NCBI GenBank assembly: GCA_030656435.1
Contig: JAUSOA010000157.1
Coordinates: forward strand, 1-6,147
Length of the DNA: 6,147 nt
Source: Acholeplasmataceae bacterium
Lineage (GTDB): Bacteria; Bacillota_I; Bacilli_A; Acholeplasmatales; Acholeplasmataceae
Reading direction: 5' to 3'
Positions 1-6,147 of the stretch are shown here, one piece after another. The position numbers were made by a program, and so were the translations under genes. Position 1 is the stretch's first letter. Each line of letters opens with the position of its first letter. Under the pieces are notes generated by a model. The model had not been told where the DNA came from. It was given only the letters and a program-made list of their open reading frames with translations, and did no database searches.

Positions 1-34
1 ATGTTTCTTCACTCCTTACACTGACAAGAAACAT
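1..34. repeat. Perfect 9-bp inverted repeat at left edge
   Basis: ATGTTTCTT at 1-9 is the exact reverse complement of AAGAAACAT at 26-34, with a 16-nt loop. No T-run follows, so it does not look like an intrinsic terminator. It could be an operator, an RNA stem, or the right part of a longer structure cut by the window start. Frames crossing it stop quickly (for example TAG at 38-40), so at most a short C-terminal tail of an upstream gene could lie here. Confidence 0.45.
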
Positions 35-92
35 CTATAGTATATGCTTATATTCAAAAAATGAAACCCTTTCTAGTTCATAGTGTTGTCAT

Positions 93-130
93 AGTAACTT
101 TTAGATTGAATACCTCAAAGGAAAGTTACT
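93..130. repeat. Perfect 9-bp inverted repeat in helicase leader
   Basis: AGTAACTTT at 93-101 and AAAGTTACT at 122-130 are exact reverse complements separated by 20 nt. A T-G wobble (102/121) can extend the stem in RNA. The right arm can instead fold into a small hairpin (AAAG 122-125 with CTTT 129-132). A run of seven T lies at 147-153, about 17 nt downstream, too far for a standard terminator. It lies upstream of the best promoter candidate for the helicase gene, so it could be an operator, or part of a leader if transcription starts further upstream. Confidence 0.45.
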
Positions 131-181
131 TTGTCAATTAAAGGTCTTTTTTTCTTAAATTTATAGCGTTTTTTCATAATT

Positions 182-192
182 TGTGGTATAGT
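182..192 (+). promoter_or_regulatory. Candidate extended -10 promoter for the helicase gene
   Basis: TGTGG followed by TATAGT matches the Gram-positive TRTGn-TATAAT extended -10 element, with one mismatch in the hexamer. No good -35 is present at 16-18 nt, which extended -10 promoters can tolerate. Transcription would start near 199 and give a short leader of about 25 nt before the ATG at 224. This is a pattern match only. Confidence 0.45.
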
Positions 193-223
193 TATTAAGG
201 TTTAAAAAGAATTGAGGAAAAAG

Positions 224-1984
224 ATGAATATTTTATTTAATGATTTAGAGATTTTACAAGAAACAAAAACTGCAATTGAGGCATTAGGATTGGTTGAAAC
301 CACGTCGATACAACACCACGCAATCCCAAAAATGCTAGAGAAAAGGGATTTAATTGGCCAGGCACAGACAGGTACAGGAAAGACATTCGCTTTCGCAATA
401 CCCATCCTAGAACAAATTGACACTGATAATAAAAACATTCAAGCATTAGTCATTTGTCCTACAAGAGAACTAACGCTACAAGTATATAAGGAATTTCTAA
501 AGCTAATTAAATTTAACAAGGGTGTTAAGATTACATCTATTTATGGTGGAGAATCTTACAACAAACAATTTAAGGCACTTGCCGAGCATCCACAAATTGT
601 GGTTGCAACTCCGGGTCGCGCAATCGACCATTTAGAAAGAGGGACTTTGAACTTTTCAAGTTTAAAGGTTTTAGTTATGGATGAAGCAGATGAAATGCTG
701 AAAATGGGTTTCCAAGAGGATTTAGAGAAACTTCTTAAGGACACTCCATCGACAAGACAAACTGCATTATTCTCAGCAACTATACCTCCATTTATTAAGA
801 AGGTAGCTGAAAAATACCAGAAAAATCCTGAAATTATTAGAATTGAAACACCTACAGTGACTGTATCTAAAATTGATCAATTCTATTACAATGTCAGAAA
901 ATCTGATAGAGATCAATTACTAGTAAGAATCTTAGATTACTATGAGCCAGTTTCAGCGATTATCTTCGCGAATACTAAGGCAGATGTTGATAATTTATCT
1001 GCATTTTTGCAGAAGAATAATTATGAAGCAGATGCACTTCATGGTGATTTAAAACAAAGTCAAAGAGACTATGTCATGGGTCGTTTTAGATCAAAGAGAC
1101 TTAAATATTTAATTGCTACTGACGTGGCAGCAAGAGGTCTTGATATATCACATGTCGATATGATTATTAACTATGAGATTCCATTCGAAGATGAACTTTA
1201 TGTTCATAGAATCGGTCGTACTGGAAGAGCAGGAAAAGCTGGTGTTTCTATCTCGCTTGTATACCCAAGCATGAGAGGAAAACTTCAGATGATTGAACGT
1301 TATATCAAGGCGAAGTTAACTGAAAAAGAAATTCCAACTGAAGAAGAAATCAACCAAAGAAGAGAACAAAGAAATTACGCACAAATCATGGACATCGTTG
1401 TCAAAAATGAAGTGAATTATGACGAAGTCATTGAAAAGCTTCATGAAGATGGATTTGAGGATCAAGATATTATATCTGCACTTCTATCCAAGGTTATGGT
1501 TGAGAAAAAGACTTATGACTTACTTGAAGCTCCAGCTAAAAAGAGAAGTGATGCCTATCAATCTGACTCTAGAGGATCCAGAGATTCTCGCGGTGGTAGA
1601 GGCGATTCTAGATCAAGAGGACCTAGAGACTCAAGAGATTCTAGGGATTCAAGAGATTCTAGAGGACCAAAATCAGGTGAATCTAGAGACTCACGTCCGC
1701 CAAGATCTAATGATTCTTCTGAACCAAGACCTAGAGGAGTAGAGGGTCCATTCAAAAATGCAATGATCAATTTAGGTAAGCAAGATGGTCTTCGACCAGT
1801 AGCACTTCTTGACTATTTGAAGAAAAATGCAGACCTTTATCCAAAGAATATTGGTGACATAACAATCTATCCACAGGAAACTGAATTTCAAATTCATCCT
1901 GCAGCAATCAAGCGTTTGGATGAAGTAAATAACAAGCTCTTCAACGGTAAGAAGATAAAGATTACCATTTTAGGCAATAAATAA
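224..1984 (+). CDS. DEAD-box ATP-dependent RNA helicase (DeaD/CshA type) with C-terminal DbpA-like RNA-binding domain
   Basis: An ATP-dependent RNA helicase of 586 aa that unwinds or remodels short RNA duplexes in the cytoplasm. Relatives act in ribosome assembly, mRNA decay and cold adaptation. Visible motifs in order: F5 and Q motif 22-30 (ending SIQ, with Thr26 where Pro is usual), motif I AQTGTGKT 47-54, PTREL 79-83, GG 108-109, TPGR 129-132, DEAD 153-156, SAT 184-186, IIFANTK 246-252, ATDVAARGLD 298-307 and HRIGRTGRAG 328-337. A charged helical region (about 350-430) resembles the dimerization segment of CshA/CsdA. Then come an Arg/Ser/Asp-rich linker (about 440-505) and a domain at about 507-586 with the DbpA-type INLGKQDGLRP signature. 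ATG 224 is chosen because GAGG lies 6 nt upstream; an in-frame TTG at 212 is possible but less likely. The DbpA domain in DbpA/YxiN binds 23S rRNA hairpin 92, but target specificity here is unproven. DeaD versus CshA orthology is not decided. Confidence 0.96.
   Translation: MNILFNDLEILQETKTAIEALGLVETTSIQHHAIPKMLEKRDLIGQAQTGTGKTFAFAIPILEQIDTDNKNIQALVICPTRELTLQVYKEFLKLIKFNKGVKITSIYGGESYNKQFKALAEHPQIVVATPGRAIDHLERGTLNFSSLKVLVMDEADEMLKMGFQEDLEKLLKDTPSTRQTALFSATIPPFIKKVAEKYQKNPEIIRIETPTVTVSKIDQFYYNVRKSDRDQLLVRILDYYEPVSAIIFANTKADVDNLSAFLQKNNYEADALHGDLKQSQRDYVMGRFRSKRLKYLIATDVAARGLDISHVDMIINYEIPFEDELYVHRIGRTGRAGKAGVSISLVYPSMRGKLQMIERYIKAKLTEKEIPTEEEINQRREQRNYAQIMDIVVKNEVNYDEVIEKLHEDGFEDQDIISALLSKVMVEKKTYDLLEAPAKKRSDAYQSDSRGSRDSRGGRGDSRSRGPRDSRDSRDSRDSRGPKSGESRDSRPPRSNDSSEPRPRGVEGPFKNAMINLGKQDGLRPVALLDYLKKNADLYPKNIGDITIYPQETEFQIHPAAIKRLDEVNNKLFNGKKIKITILGNK
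1628..1663 (+). repeat. Four tandem 9-bp units encoding Asp-Ser-Arg repeats
   Basis: Four units follow head to tail: GACTCAAGA, GATTCTAGG, GATTCAAGA and GATTCTAGA. Each encodes Asp-Ser-Arg. Related units without strict periodicity surround them from about 1562 to 1710, so the protein has a long disordered, charged linker rich in DSR and RGG-like motifs (SRGGRG at about 1584-1602). The unit is a multiple of three, so gain or loss of copies would keep the reading frame. Confidence 0.8.
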
Positions 1985-1994
1985 GCGAAAAAAA

Positions 1995-2023
1995 TAGAAA
2001 ATATGTCTAATTCATGTTACAAT
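1995..2023 (+). promoter_or_regulatory. Candidate promoter for the jet operon
   Basis: TACAAT at 2018-2023 is preceded by TGT (TGn extended -10), and TAGAAA at 1995-2000 matches 4 of 6 bases of the TTGACA consensus at a 17-nt spacing. Transcription would begin near 2030, about 43 nt before the jetA start, leaving the AAGGAGG site in the leader. In such AT-rich DNA chance matches are common. Read-through from the helicase gene is the alternative. Confidence 0.45.
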
Positions 2024-2025
2024 TG

Positions 2026-2046
2026 ATATGAAATTCATATTTTTTT
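2026..2046 (+). terminator. Weak AT-only hairpin plus T-run, possible terminator of the helicase transcript
   Basis: ATATGA (2026-2031) and TCATAT (2035-2040) are reverse complements around a 3-nt loop, followed directly by six T and more T-rich sequence. The layout is that of an intrinsic terminator, but the stem is only 6 bp with a single G-C pair, so it would be weak. It overlaps the predicted start region of the jet transcript, so it could instead be incidental or lie at the 5' end of that mRNA. Confidence 0.3.
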
Positions 2047-2060
2047 ATTTTATTAAAATA

Positions 2061-2067
2061 AAGGAGG
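2061..2067 (+). promoter_or_regulatory. Shine-Dalgarno site that sets the jetA start
   Basis: AAGGAGG is a full-strength ribosome binding site ending 5 nt before ATG 2073. It rules against the longer reading from ATG 2028, which would add 15 hydrophobic/basic residues and would place this site inside the coding region. Confidence 0.85.
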
Positions 2068-2072
2068 ATCAG

Positions 2073-3455
2073 ATGGCACATCTGTTTGAAACAATTCACA
2101 GCAATTTTTTTAGTGTGCTTTCCTCCCCTAACAAAAAGACATACATCGATTGTATTTTTATTATTTATCATGCTATTGATACGATAGAAGATGCTTTTCA
2201 GGGGGATAGAGAATATATCGTTCAAAGGCTCATTGATTATTTCGATGAAGAACCAGGAGACGAGTTCCTCGATATTGAAGATGATGAACCTGCGAGAACT
2301 TCAAGACAAAAGGCTATTCATGTCATCAATGTGTTAAAAAAGAATGGTTGGCTTGGTGAAGAAGAACTAGGCGATTACAAAACATCACTCAATTTATTTG
2401 ATTATTCGATACAAATTATAGATATTTTAGAAGGTATACAAGAGAATCGCCAAAGCGAATATACGGGTGAAATATTCACCGTGTATTCTCTTTTGTCTTC
2501 ATTTGCAATGGATGAAGGAATTGGCGTTTTAGAGCAAGCATATCAAAAAACAAATGATATTTTAAGAAAATTAAAGTCGCTAAAAGCAAATATTTACAGA
2601 TATTATTACGACATTACAAAAAAGCAATCCAAGCATGATTTAAAGCATTTATTAGAAAAACTCTTGGTTGAATATAAGCAAAATTTCTTCGATTCAGCGT
2701 ATTACAATTTAAAAACTACAGATAGTCTACCGCGGTATAAAAGATCTATTTTAGAGTCAATCAATAGAATTCAAAACAATGAAGAAACGATGGAAAAGCT
2801 TGCAGCGATGGTCATGAAGGTCAAACGCATTGAAGACTATAATGAAGCATTCCATTATGTTGAAGATAAACTGAGATATATAACCGATAGCTTTACAGCA
2901 TTAGAGCATTTGATTCTCGCGATTGATAGAAAAAATGAGCAATATATTACTGCAGCAGCATCGAAGATTTTATTTTTCACCAATCAATCGGATGACATTG
3001 AAGGTATTTTCAATAGGCTATTTAGAGTCATTATGGCAAATAAGGTTGAAGACTATTCAAGAATGTTCAATTTGACTCAAGCAAGGAATTTGGATACCCA
3101 ATCCCTATATAATCAAAGAAGAGCAAGAATCGAGCCTGTTTCAGAGGAAATATATTTTGAAGACGACATGATCTCTGATGAATATAGACAAGAAAAGATT
3201 AAGGCACTACTCAAAAATAATATATATGGCAAAAAAGAGATTGACGAGCATGTTAGATATTTGTTAAGCGGTGAAAAATCTGTAGAGGCTGCCAACATCA
3301 ACCTTGAAACACAAGAGGATTTCATTAAGCTAATCTTAATTTTCTTGTATTCTAAATCTGTGGGTATGCACTACGATATCGAGCTTTTGAGCAAGGACTG
3401 TAAGAATAATGATATAACCTTTAGAAACTTTAAAATCAAAGAGGTGAGACGATGA
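2073..3455 (+). CDS. jetA: Wadjet system protein JetA (type I, kleisin-like, MukF analogue)
   Basis: A 460-aa protein that I read as the kleisin-like subunit of a Wadjet SMC complex, bridging the JetC heads and binding JetB in the cytoplasm. The N-terminus has the pattern LFETI..NFFSVLSSPN followed by a Tyr-rich helix, which I recall as typical of the type I JetA family (formerly DUF5716). A winged-helix-like segment follows, with R-Q-K-A near 78 and GWL at 92-94. The middle (about 147-330) is predicted mostly long amphipathic helices, as in MukF-type kleisins. The last ~55 residues form a compact helical end that could be the second winged helix. No signal peptide, membrane segment or catalytic motif is seen. 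The start at 2073 follows an AAGGAGG site. The stop TGA overlaps the jetB ATG by 4 nt. The operon order JetA-JetB-JetC is the strongest support. A MksF/MukF-like chromosome-organizing role is the alternative. Confidence 0.87.
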   Translation: MAHLFETIHSNFFSVLSSPNKKTYIDCIFIIYHAIDTIEDAFQGDREYIVQRLIDYFDEEPGDEFLDIEDDEPARTSRQKAIHVINVLKKNGWLGEEELGDYKTSLNLFDYSIQIIDILEGIQENRQSEYTGEIFTVYSLLSSFAMDEGIGVLEQAYQKTNDILRKLKSLKANIYRYYYDITKKQSKHDLKHLLEKLLVEYKQNFFDSAYYNLKTTDSLPRYKRSILESINRIQNNEETMEKLAAMVMKVKRIEDYNEAFHYVEDKLRYITDSFTALEHLILAIDRKNEQYITAAASKILFFTNQSDDIEGIFNRLFRVIMANKVEDYSRMFNLTQARNLDTQSLYNQRRARIEPVSEEIYFEDDMISDEYRQEKIKALLKNNIYGKKEIDEHVRYLLSGEKSVEAANINLETQEDFIKLILIFLYSKSVGMHYDIELLSKDCKNNDITFRNFKIKEVRR

Positions 3456-4090
3456 ACAAGACACAAGCACTCAAAGCTTTTAGTGATGAATATTCAGTAA
3501 TGAAGGAAGGCGAAAAGTCAATCTTCTCAAGAATCGTTAATAAGCTATATCAAGTGAACTTTATCACGAAAAGAAAGCCTGGAGATACCAATGATTACCG
3601 ATTTATACTCGCCTTTAAGGAAGCATTTGAAGCTTTTTTTGTGATTTCAGATTTTACACTCAACATTCATAGAGAAGATGAAGTCGTTTATATTAAAAAT
3701 GACAATCTTTTCAACCATTTACGTTTAAGAAAGACTGAAAGTGTGTTACTTCTAGTCATCAGAATTATTTATCAGCGCAAAAAGGATTTTGTGACCTTAG
3801 ATGAGAATGTTGAAATATTCTTAAATGAAATCCATGAAGAACTGACTCGTATTGGCTATTTAGATCACAAAAGAATTACAAAGGATAAGCTAAAGCCTGC
3901 ACTCATTTTCCTAAGAAATTATAATATTATAGATTATATCGATAAAGGCCTGCATGACGATGCAAGAATTAAGATTTACCCAACGATTTTATACGTTACA
4001 AATTTAGATTCCATCAAGGAAATCGTACAAAAGCTTGAAGGATATATGGAGGGGGGAGCTGAAGACAATGAAGAAACTGACGAAGATTAA
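3452..4090 (+). CDS. jetB: Wadjet system protein JetB (DUF4194 family, KITE subunit, MukE analogue)
   Basis: A 212-aa protein matching the DUF4194/JetB family in size and pattern. In known Wadjet complexes JetB dimers bind the JetA kleisin and DNA and help form the motor that feeds DNA through JetC. Visible features: a helical N-terminal third; the family-typical block LRLRKTESVLLLVIRIIY at about 90-107 (hydrophobic helix after a Leu/Arg strand); a second winged-helix-like half with IGYLD (134-138) and LRNYNIIDYID (154-164); a C-terminal RIKIYPTILY strand (172-181); and a highly acidic tail (201-212). The start ATG overlaps the jetA stop as ATGA, with GAGGTGAG upstream inside jetA, a coupled arrangement. 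The end overlaps jetC by 23 nt. MksE/MukE of a housekeeping condensin is the alternative, but the DUF4194-like pattern favours JetB. Confidence 0.87.
   Translation: MNKTQALKAFSDEYSVMKEGEKSIFSRIVNKLYQVNFITKRKPGDTNDYRFILAFKEAFEAFFVISDFTLNIHREDEVVYIKNDNLFNHLRLRKTESVLLLVIRIIYQRKKDFVTLDENVEIFLNEIHEELTRIGYLDHKRITKDKLKPALIFLRNYNIIDYIDKGLHDDARIKIYPTILYVTNLDSIKEIVQKLEGYMEGGAEDNEETDED
4048..4058 (+). promoter_or_regulatory. G-rich ribosome binding region for jetC inside jetB
   Basis: GGAGGGGGGAG lies within the jetB 3' end, 9 nt before the jetC ATG at 4068. The best GGAGG core (4048-4052) leaves 15 nt to the start, longer than usual. Looser pairing of the G-run gives more normal spacing. The six-G run could allow polymerase or ribosome slippage. 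No other ATG nearby in this frame competes; TTG 4035 lacks a fitting site and would add residues before the conserved N-terminus. Confidence 0.6.
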
Positions 4091-6147
4091 ACTCATCAAC
4101 TGGCACTTGTTTTCCAACCAAACCATTGAAATCAAAGACAATGCATTGATTTCCGGTGAAAATGGATCTGGTAAGTCTACATTACTTGATGCGATGCAAT
4201 ATCTTTTTGTAGGCGGTAGAAGCGGATCAAAATTTAATATTGCAGCAACCGATGATGCTAAGCGTACCCTTGAGGGATATGTGAGAGGAAGAATTGGTGC
4301 TGAAAATAAAGAGTATTTAAGAAATGGCGATGTCATCGCTCATCTAGCATTAGAATTTTATGACGAACAAAGCAAAAAATACTCAGTCATAGGAGCTATT
4401 TTAGATCTACCAAAACTATCTCAGTTGAAGGAAAGATTCTATCTTTTAGATAACGTATCTATTCATGATGGGTTATTTCTAGAAAAGAAATATCCAAGAG
4501 ATTTTAAGAGTATGAAGGCTTATTTAAAAAGCATTGATATCGAGCTTCAACCCTTTGAATCCCAAAAGAAATACCGAGATGCTCTTGCAAGATTCTTTGG
4601 TATGGATGCTACAAAATATGCGAAAATACTTCCAAAAGCTCTTGCATTTCGATCGATTGACCTTCAAGCATTCGTTTTTGAATTTCTTTTAGACGATGAT
4701 CCAATCGATATCCAATCCTTAAAAAATAACGTTGCTCAGCTTAAAAAAGTAGAAGCACAAATCAAAAAAGATAAAGAAAAGTTAGAAAAGTTAGATTCAG
4801 TTATCAAGCTTGGTGAAGAAATCACCTTAAATAAAGAACAAAAGGATATCAATCAATTAATTGACCAATTAAACTGGGTTGAAAAAAGAGAATCCTTTAT
4901 TAAAGAAAACGAACTTAAGCTCACTCAAATCGAGAAAAAACTCGATTATTTAAGAGATGCTAAAGGCCAAATAGACGATCAGATTGAAGAAGCGGATACT
5001 GCAATTCTTAATCTTGAACGTGCAAAAAATGATTCTGATTTATCAAGAACATTGACACAGTATCAAGATTCGCTTCACAAGAAGGCAAATGAATACGAAT
5101 CCCAAAAGGAAGCACTCTCTCAAGTTAAGGATATGCTTTTGAAGGAATTCAATGTAATTAAAGAACTAATCAATTTCCTTCCAAATCAAGCAATGAAGGC
5201 ATTTGTTTCCTATTTTCAGTCTAATGAAGATAGCCTATCAGCAACTGATTTATCAGAAAACCTATCGAATTTAAATACTGAAGTTCAATCCTATACACAG
5301 GCATATTATGCTGAAAAGGACAGAACTGAAGCAGATAAAAGAGAGCTCTCTGAGCAAATTCGAATCTCTCAAACTCGACTAAACCAATTGAAGCGTCATG
5401 TTAAGACTTATCCATTTTATGTAGAAAACCTAATCAATGCATTGAATGAAGGCTTATCAGCACACTATAAAAAAGAAGTTAGAGTTAGACCTTTATGCGA
5501 ACTCATTGAAGTCTCTGATGAAAGATGGAGAAATGCTTTAGAGGGTTTCTTAAATACACAGCGCTTTGATATCATTGTTGATCCGAGCTATTTTAATGAC
5601 GCTCTTGATATTTATGATCAAGTTAAGGTCGAACAAAAAATATATGGTGTTGGCTTAGTCAATACTCAAAAGCTAACAGCCTATGAACAACTGACTCCAG
5701 GGACTTTAGCAGATAAGGTTTCTAGTGATCACACCTATGCAAGATATTATGTGAACATGCTACTAAACAATACATTTTGTGTAGAAAACGTTCATGACCT
5801 AAAAAACTATAACAGATCCATCACACCAACATGTATGACCTACAGCAATCACACAGCTCGCCAAATTAACCCTAGAACCTACGAGGTTCCCTTTATAGGT
5901 CAGCAAGCGACTACCATGCAAATGAGTATGGAAGAGAGAAATCTAAGCGCTCTAGAAGCGAAAATGAATAAGATTTATGATCTATCTGATAAAAATGATA
6001 AAATCATGAGACTTTTATCACAGAGTAAGAGTAATCAGCTGATTCACCAGGGTCATATCAGATATTTTGATTTGATTAAGCAAACTAGAAGAGAATATAC
6101 TCAAATCGAAGAACAAATTTTATCACTTGGAAAAGATAAGAATCTTG
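4068..6147 (+). CDS. jetC: Wadjet system protein JetC, SMC/MukB-like ATPase (3' end outside window)
   Basis: The SMC-like motor ATPase of a Wadjet complex. The window holds 693 codons without a stop; family members run to roughly 1,100 aa, so the C-terminal head with signature and Walker B motifs lies beyond the edge. The N-terminal head begins KIKLINWHLFSNQTIEI, then Walker A GENGSGKST at 30-38 and DAMQYLF, the classic start of SbcC/MukB-like ATPases. Head sequence continues to about residue 215. Charged heptad-like coiled coil covers about 216-455, with a break near 365-394. A globular hinge follows at about 455-615 (VRPLCELIEVSDERW, RFDIIV, then INPRTYEVPFIGQ), and the returning coiled coil starts near 620. 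The start is 23 nt inside jetB, indicating coupling. ATP-driven loop extrusion is the role shown for characterised Wadjet complexes; here it is inferred. JetD should follow. Confidence 0.92.
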   Translation, partial: MKKLTKIKLINWHLFSNQTIEIKDNALISGENGSGKSTLLDAMQYLFVGGRSGSKFNIAATDDAKRTLEGYVRGRIGAENKEYLRNGDVIAHLALEFYDEQSKKYSVIGAILDLPKLSQLKERFYLLDNVSIHDGLFLEKKYPRDFKSMKAYLKSIDIELQPFESQKKYRDALARFFGMDATKYAKILPKALAFRSIDLQAFVFEFLLDDDPIDIQSLKNNVAQLKKVEAQIKKDKEKLEKLDSVIKLGEEITLNKEQKDINQLIDQLNWVEKRESFIKENELKLTQIEKKLDYLRDAKGQIDDQIEEADTAILNLERAKNDSDLSRTLTQYQDSLHKKANEYESQKEALSQVKDMLLKEFNVIKELINFLPNQAMKAFVSYFQSNEDSLSATDLSENLSNLNTEVQSYTQAYYAEKDRTEADKRELSEQIRISQTRLNQLKRHVKTYPFYVENLINALNEGLSAHYKKEVRVRPLCELIEVSDERWRNALEGFLNTQRFDIIVDPSYFNDALDIYDQVKVEQKIYGVGLVNTQKLTAYEQLTPGTLADKVSSDHTYARYYVNMLLNNTFCVENVHDLKNYNRSITPTCMTYSNHTARQINPRTYEVPFIGQQATTMQMSMEERNLSALEAKMNKIYDLSDKNDKIMRLLSQSKSNQLIHQGHIRYFDLIKQTRREYTQIEEQILSLGKDKNL

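Noticed and set aside
1562..1710. Short spaced repeats that might suggest a CRISPR array
   Set aside because: The repeats are 9-bp, head to tail, in frame and encode Asp-Ser-Arg within an intact helicase gene. There are no spacers.
1419..1742. 107-codon plus-strand open frame inside the helicase gene
   Set aside because: It is a frame-shifted reading of the helicase, kept open by the low-complexity linker. There is no own ribosome site and no recognisable protein pattern.
2028..2072. Longer jetA from ATG 2028 with a hydrophobic N-terminal extension resembling a signal or membrane segment
   Set aside because: The AAGGAGG site sits 5 nt before ATG 2073, ATG 2028 has no such site, and the conserved JetA N-terminus begins at the later start.
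4004..4336. 110-codon minus-strand open frame across the jetB/jetC junction
   Set aside because: It lies antisense to two well-supported genes, covering the conserved Walker A region of jetC, and has no recognisable domain.
2073..6147. Housekeeping MukBEF/MksBEF condensin instead of a defence system
   Set aside because: JetA N-terminal and DUF4194-like JetB patterns match Wadjet families better. It cannot be fully excluded without the jetD region.
224..6147. Mycoplasma-type genetic code with TGA as Trp
   Set aside because: Trp is encoded by TGG in these genes, no in-frame TGA occurs within them, and TGA ends jetA precisely at the jetB start.

Overview
The window is AT-rich and uses mostly A/T-ending codons, with AGA dominating for Arg. 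It has strong Gram-positive-type Shine-Dalgarno sites (AAGGAGG) and TG-extended -10 promoter-like elements. TGA is a stop codon (it ends jetA) and Trp is TGG, so the Mycoplasma code does not apply. This fits a low-GC Bacillota-type bacterium, or a mollicute that keeps the standard code such as the Acholeplasma/Izemoplasma group. The genus cannot be fixed from this sequence alone.

Layout. Bases 1-223 are a non-coding leader with two perfect 9-bp inverted repeats, a T-tract and an extended -10 promoter candidate. Bases 224-1984 encode a complete DEAD-box RNA helicase of 586 aa. It has both RecA-like lobes, an Arg/Ser/Asp-rich linker built partly from tandem 9-bp units, and a C-terminal DbpA-type RNA-binding domain. 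Bases 1985-2072 are an intergenic gap with a promoter candidate overlapping a weak AT hairpin and T-run. From 2073 to the right edge there is a tightly packed, overlapping operon of three plus-strand genes: jetA (460 aa), jetB (212 aa) and jetC (693 residues visible, cut by the window end).

The operon reads as the first three genes of a Wadjet (JetABCD) anti-plasmid system, most likely type I. Wadjet is an SMC complex related to MukBEF/MksBEF. JetC is the SMC-like ATPase motor, JetA the kleisin-like subunit and JetB the KITE subunit. The fourth component, the JetD nuclease, is expected just downstream and is not in this window. In studied Wadjet systems the JetABC motor extrudes DNA loops and JetD cuts small closed circular DNA such as plasmids. 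The genes overlap by 4 and 23 nt, which suggests translational coupling and controlled stoichiometry. The helicase is a general RNA-metabolism gene and is probably only a neighbour, with no visible functional link to the defence operon.
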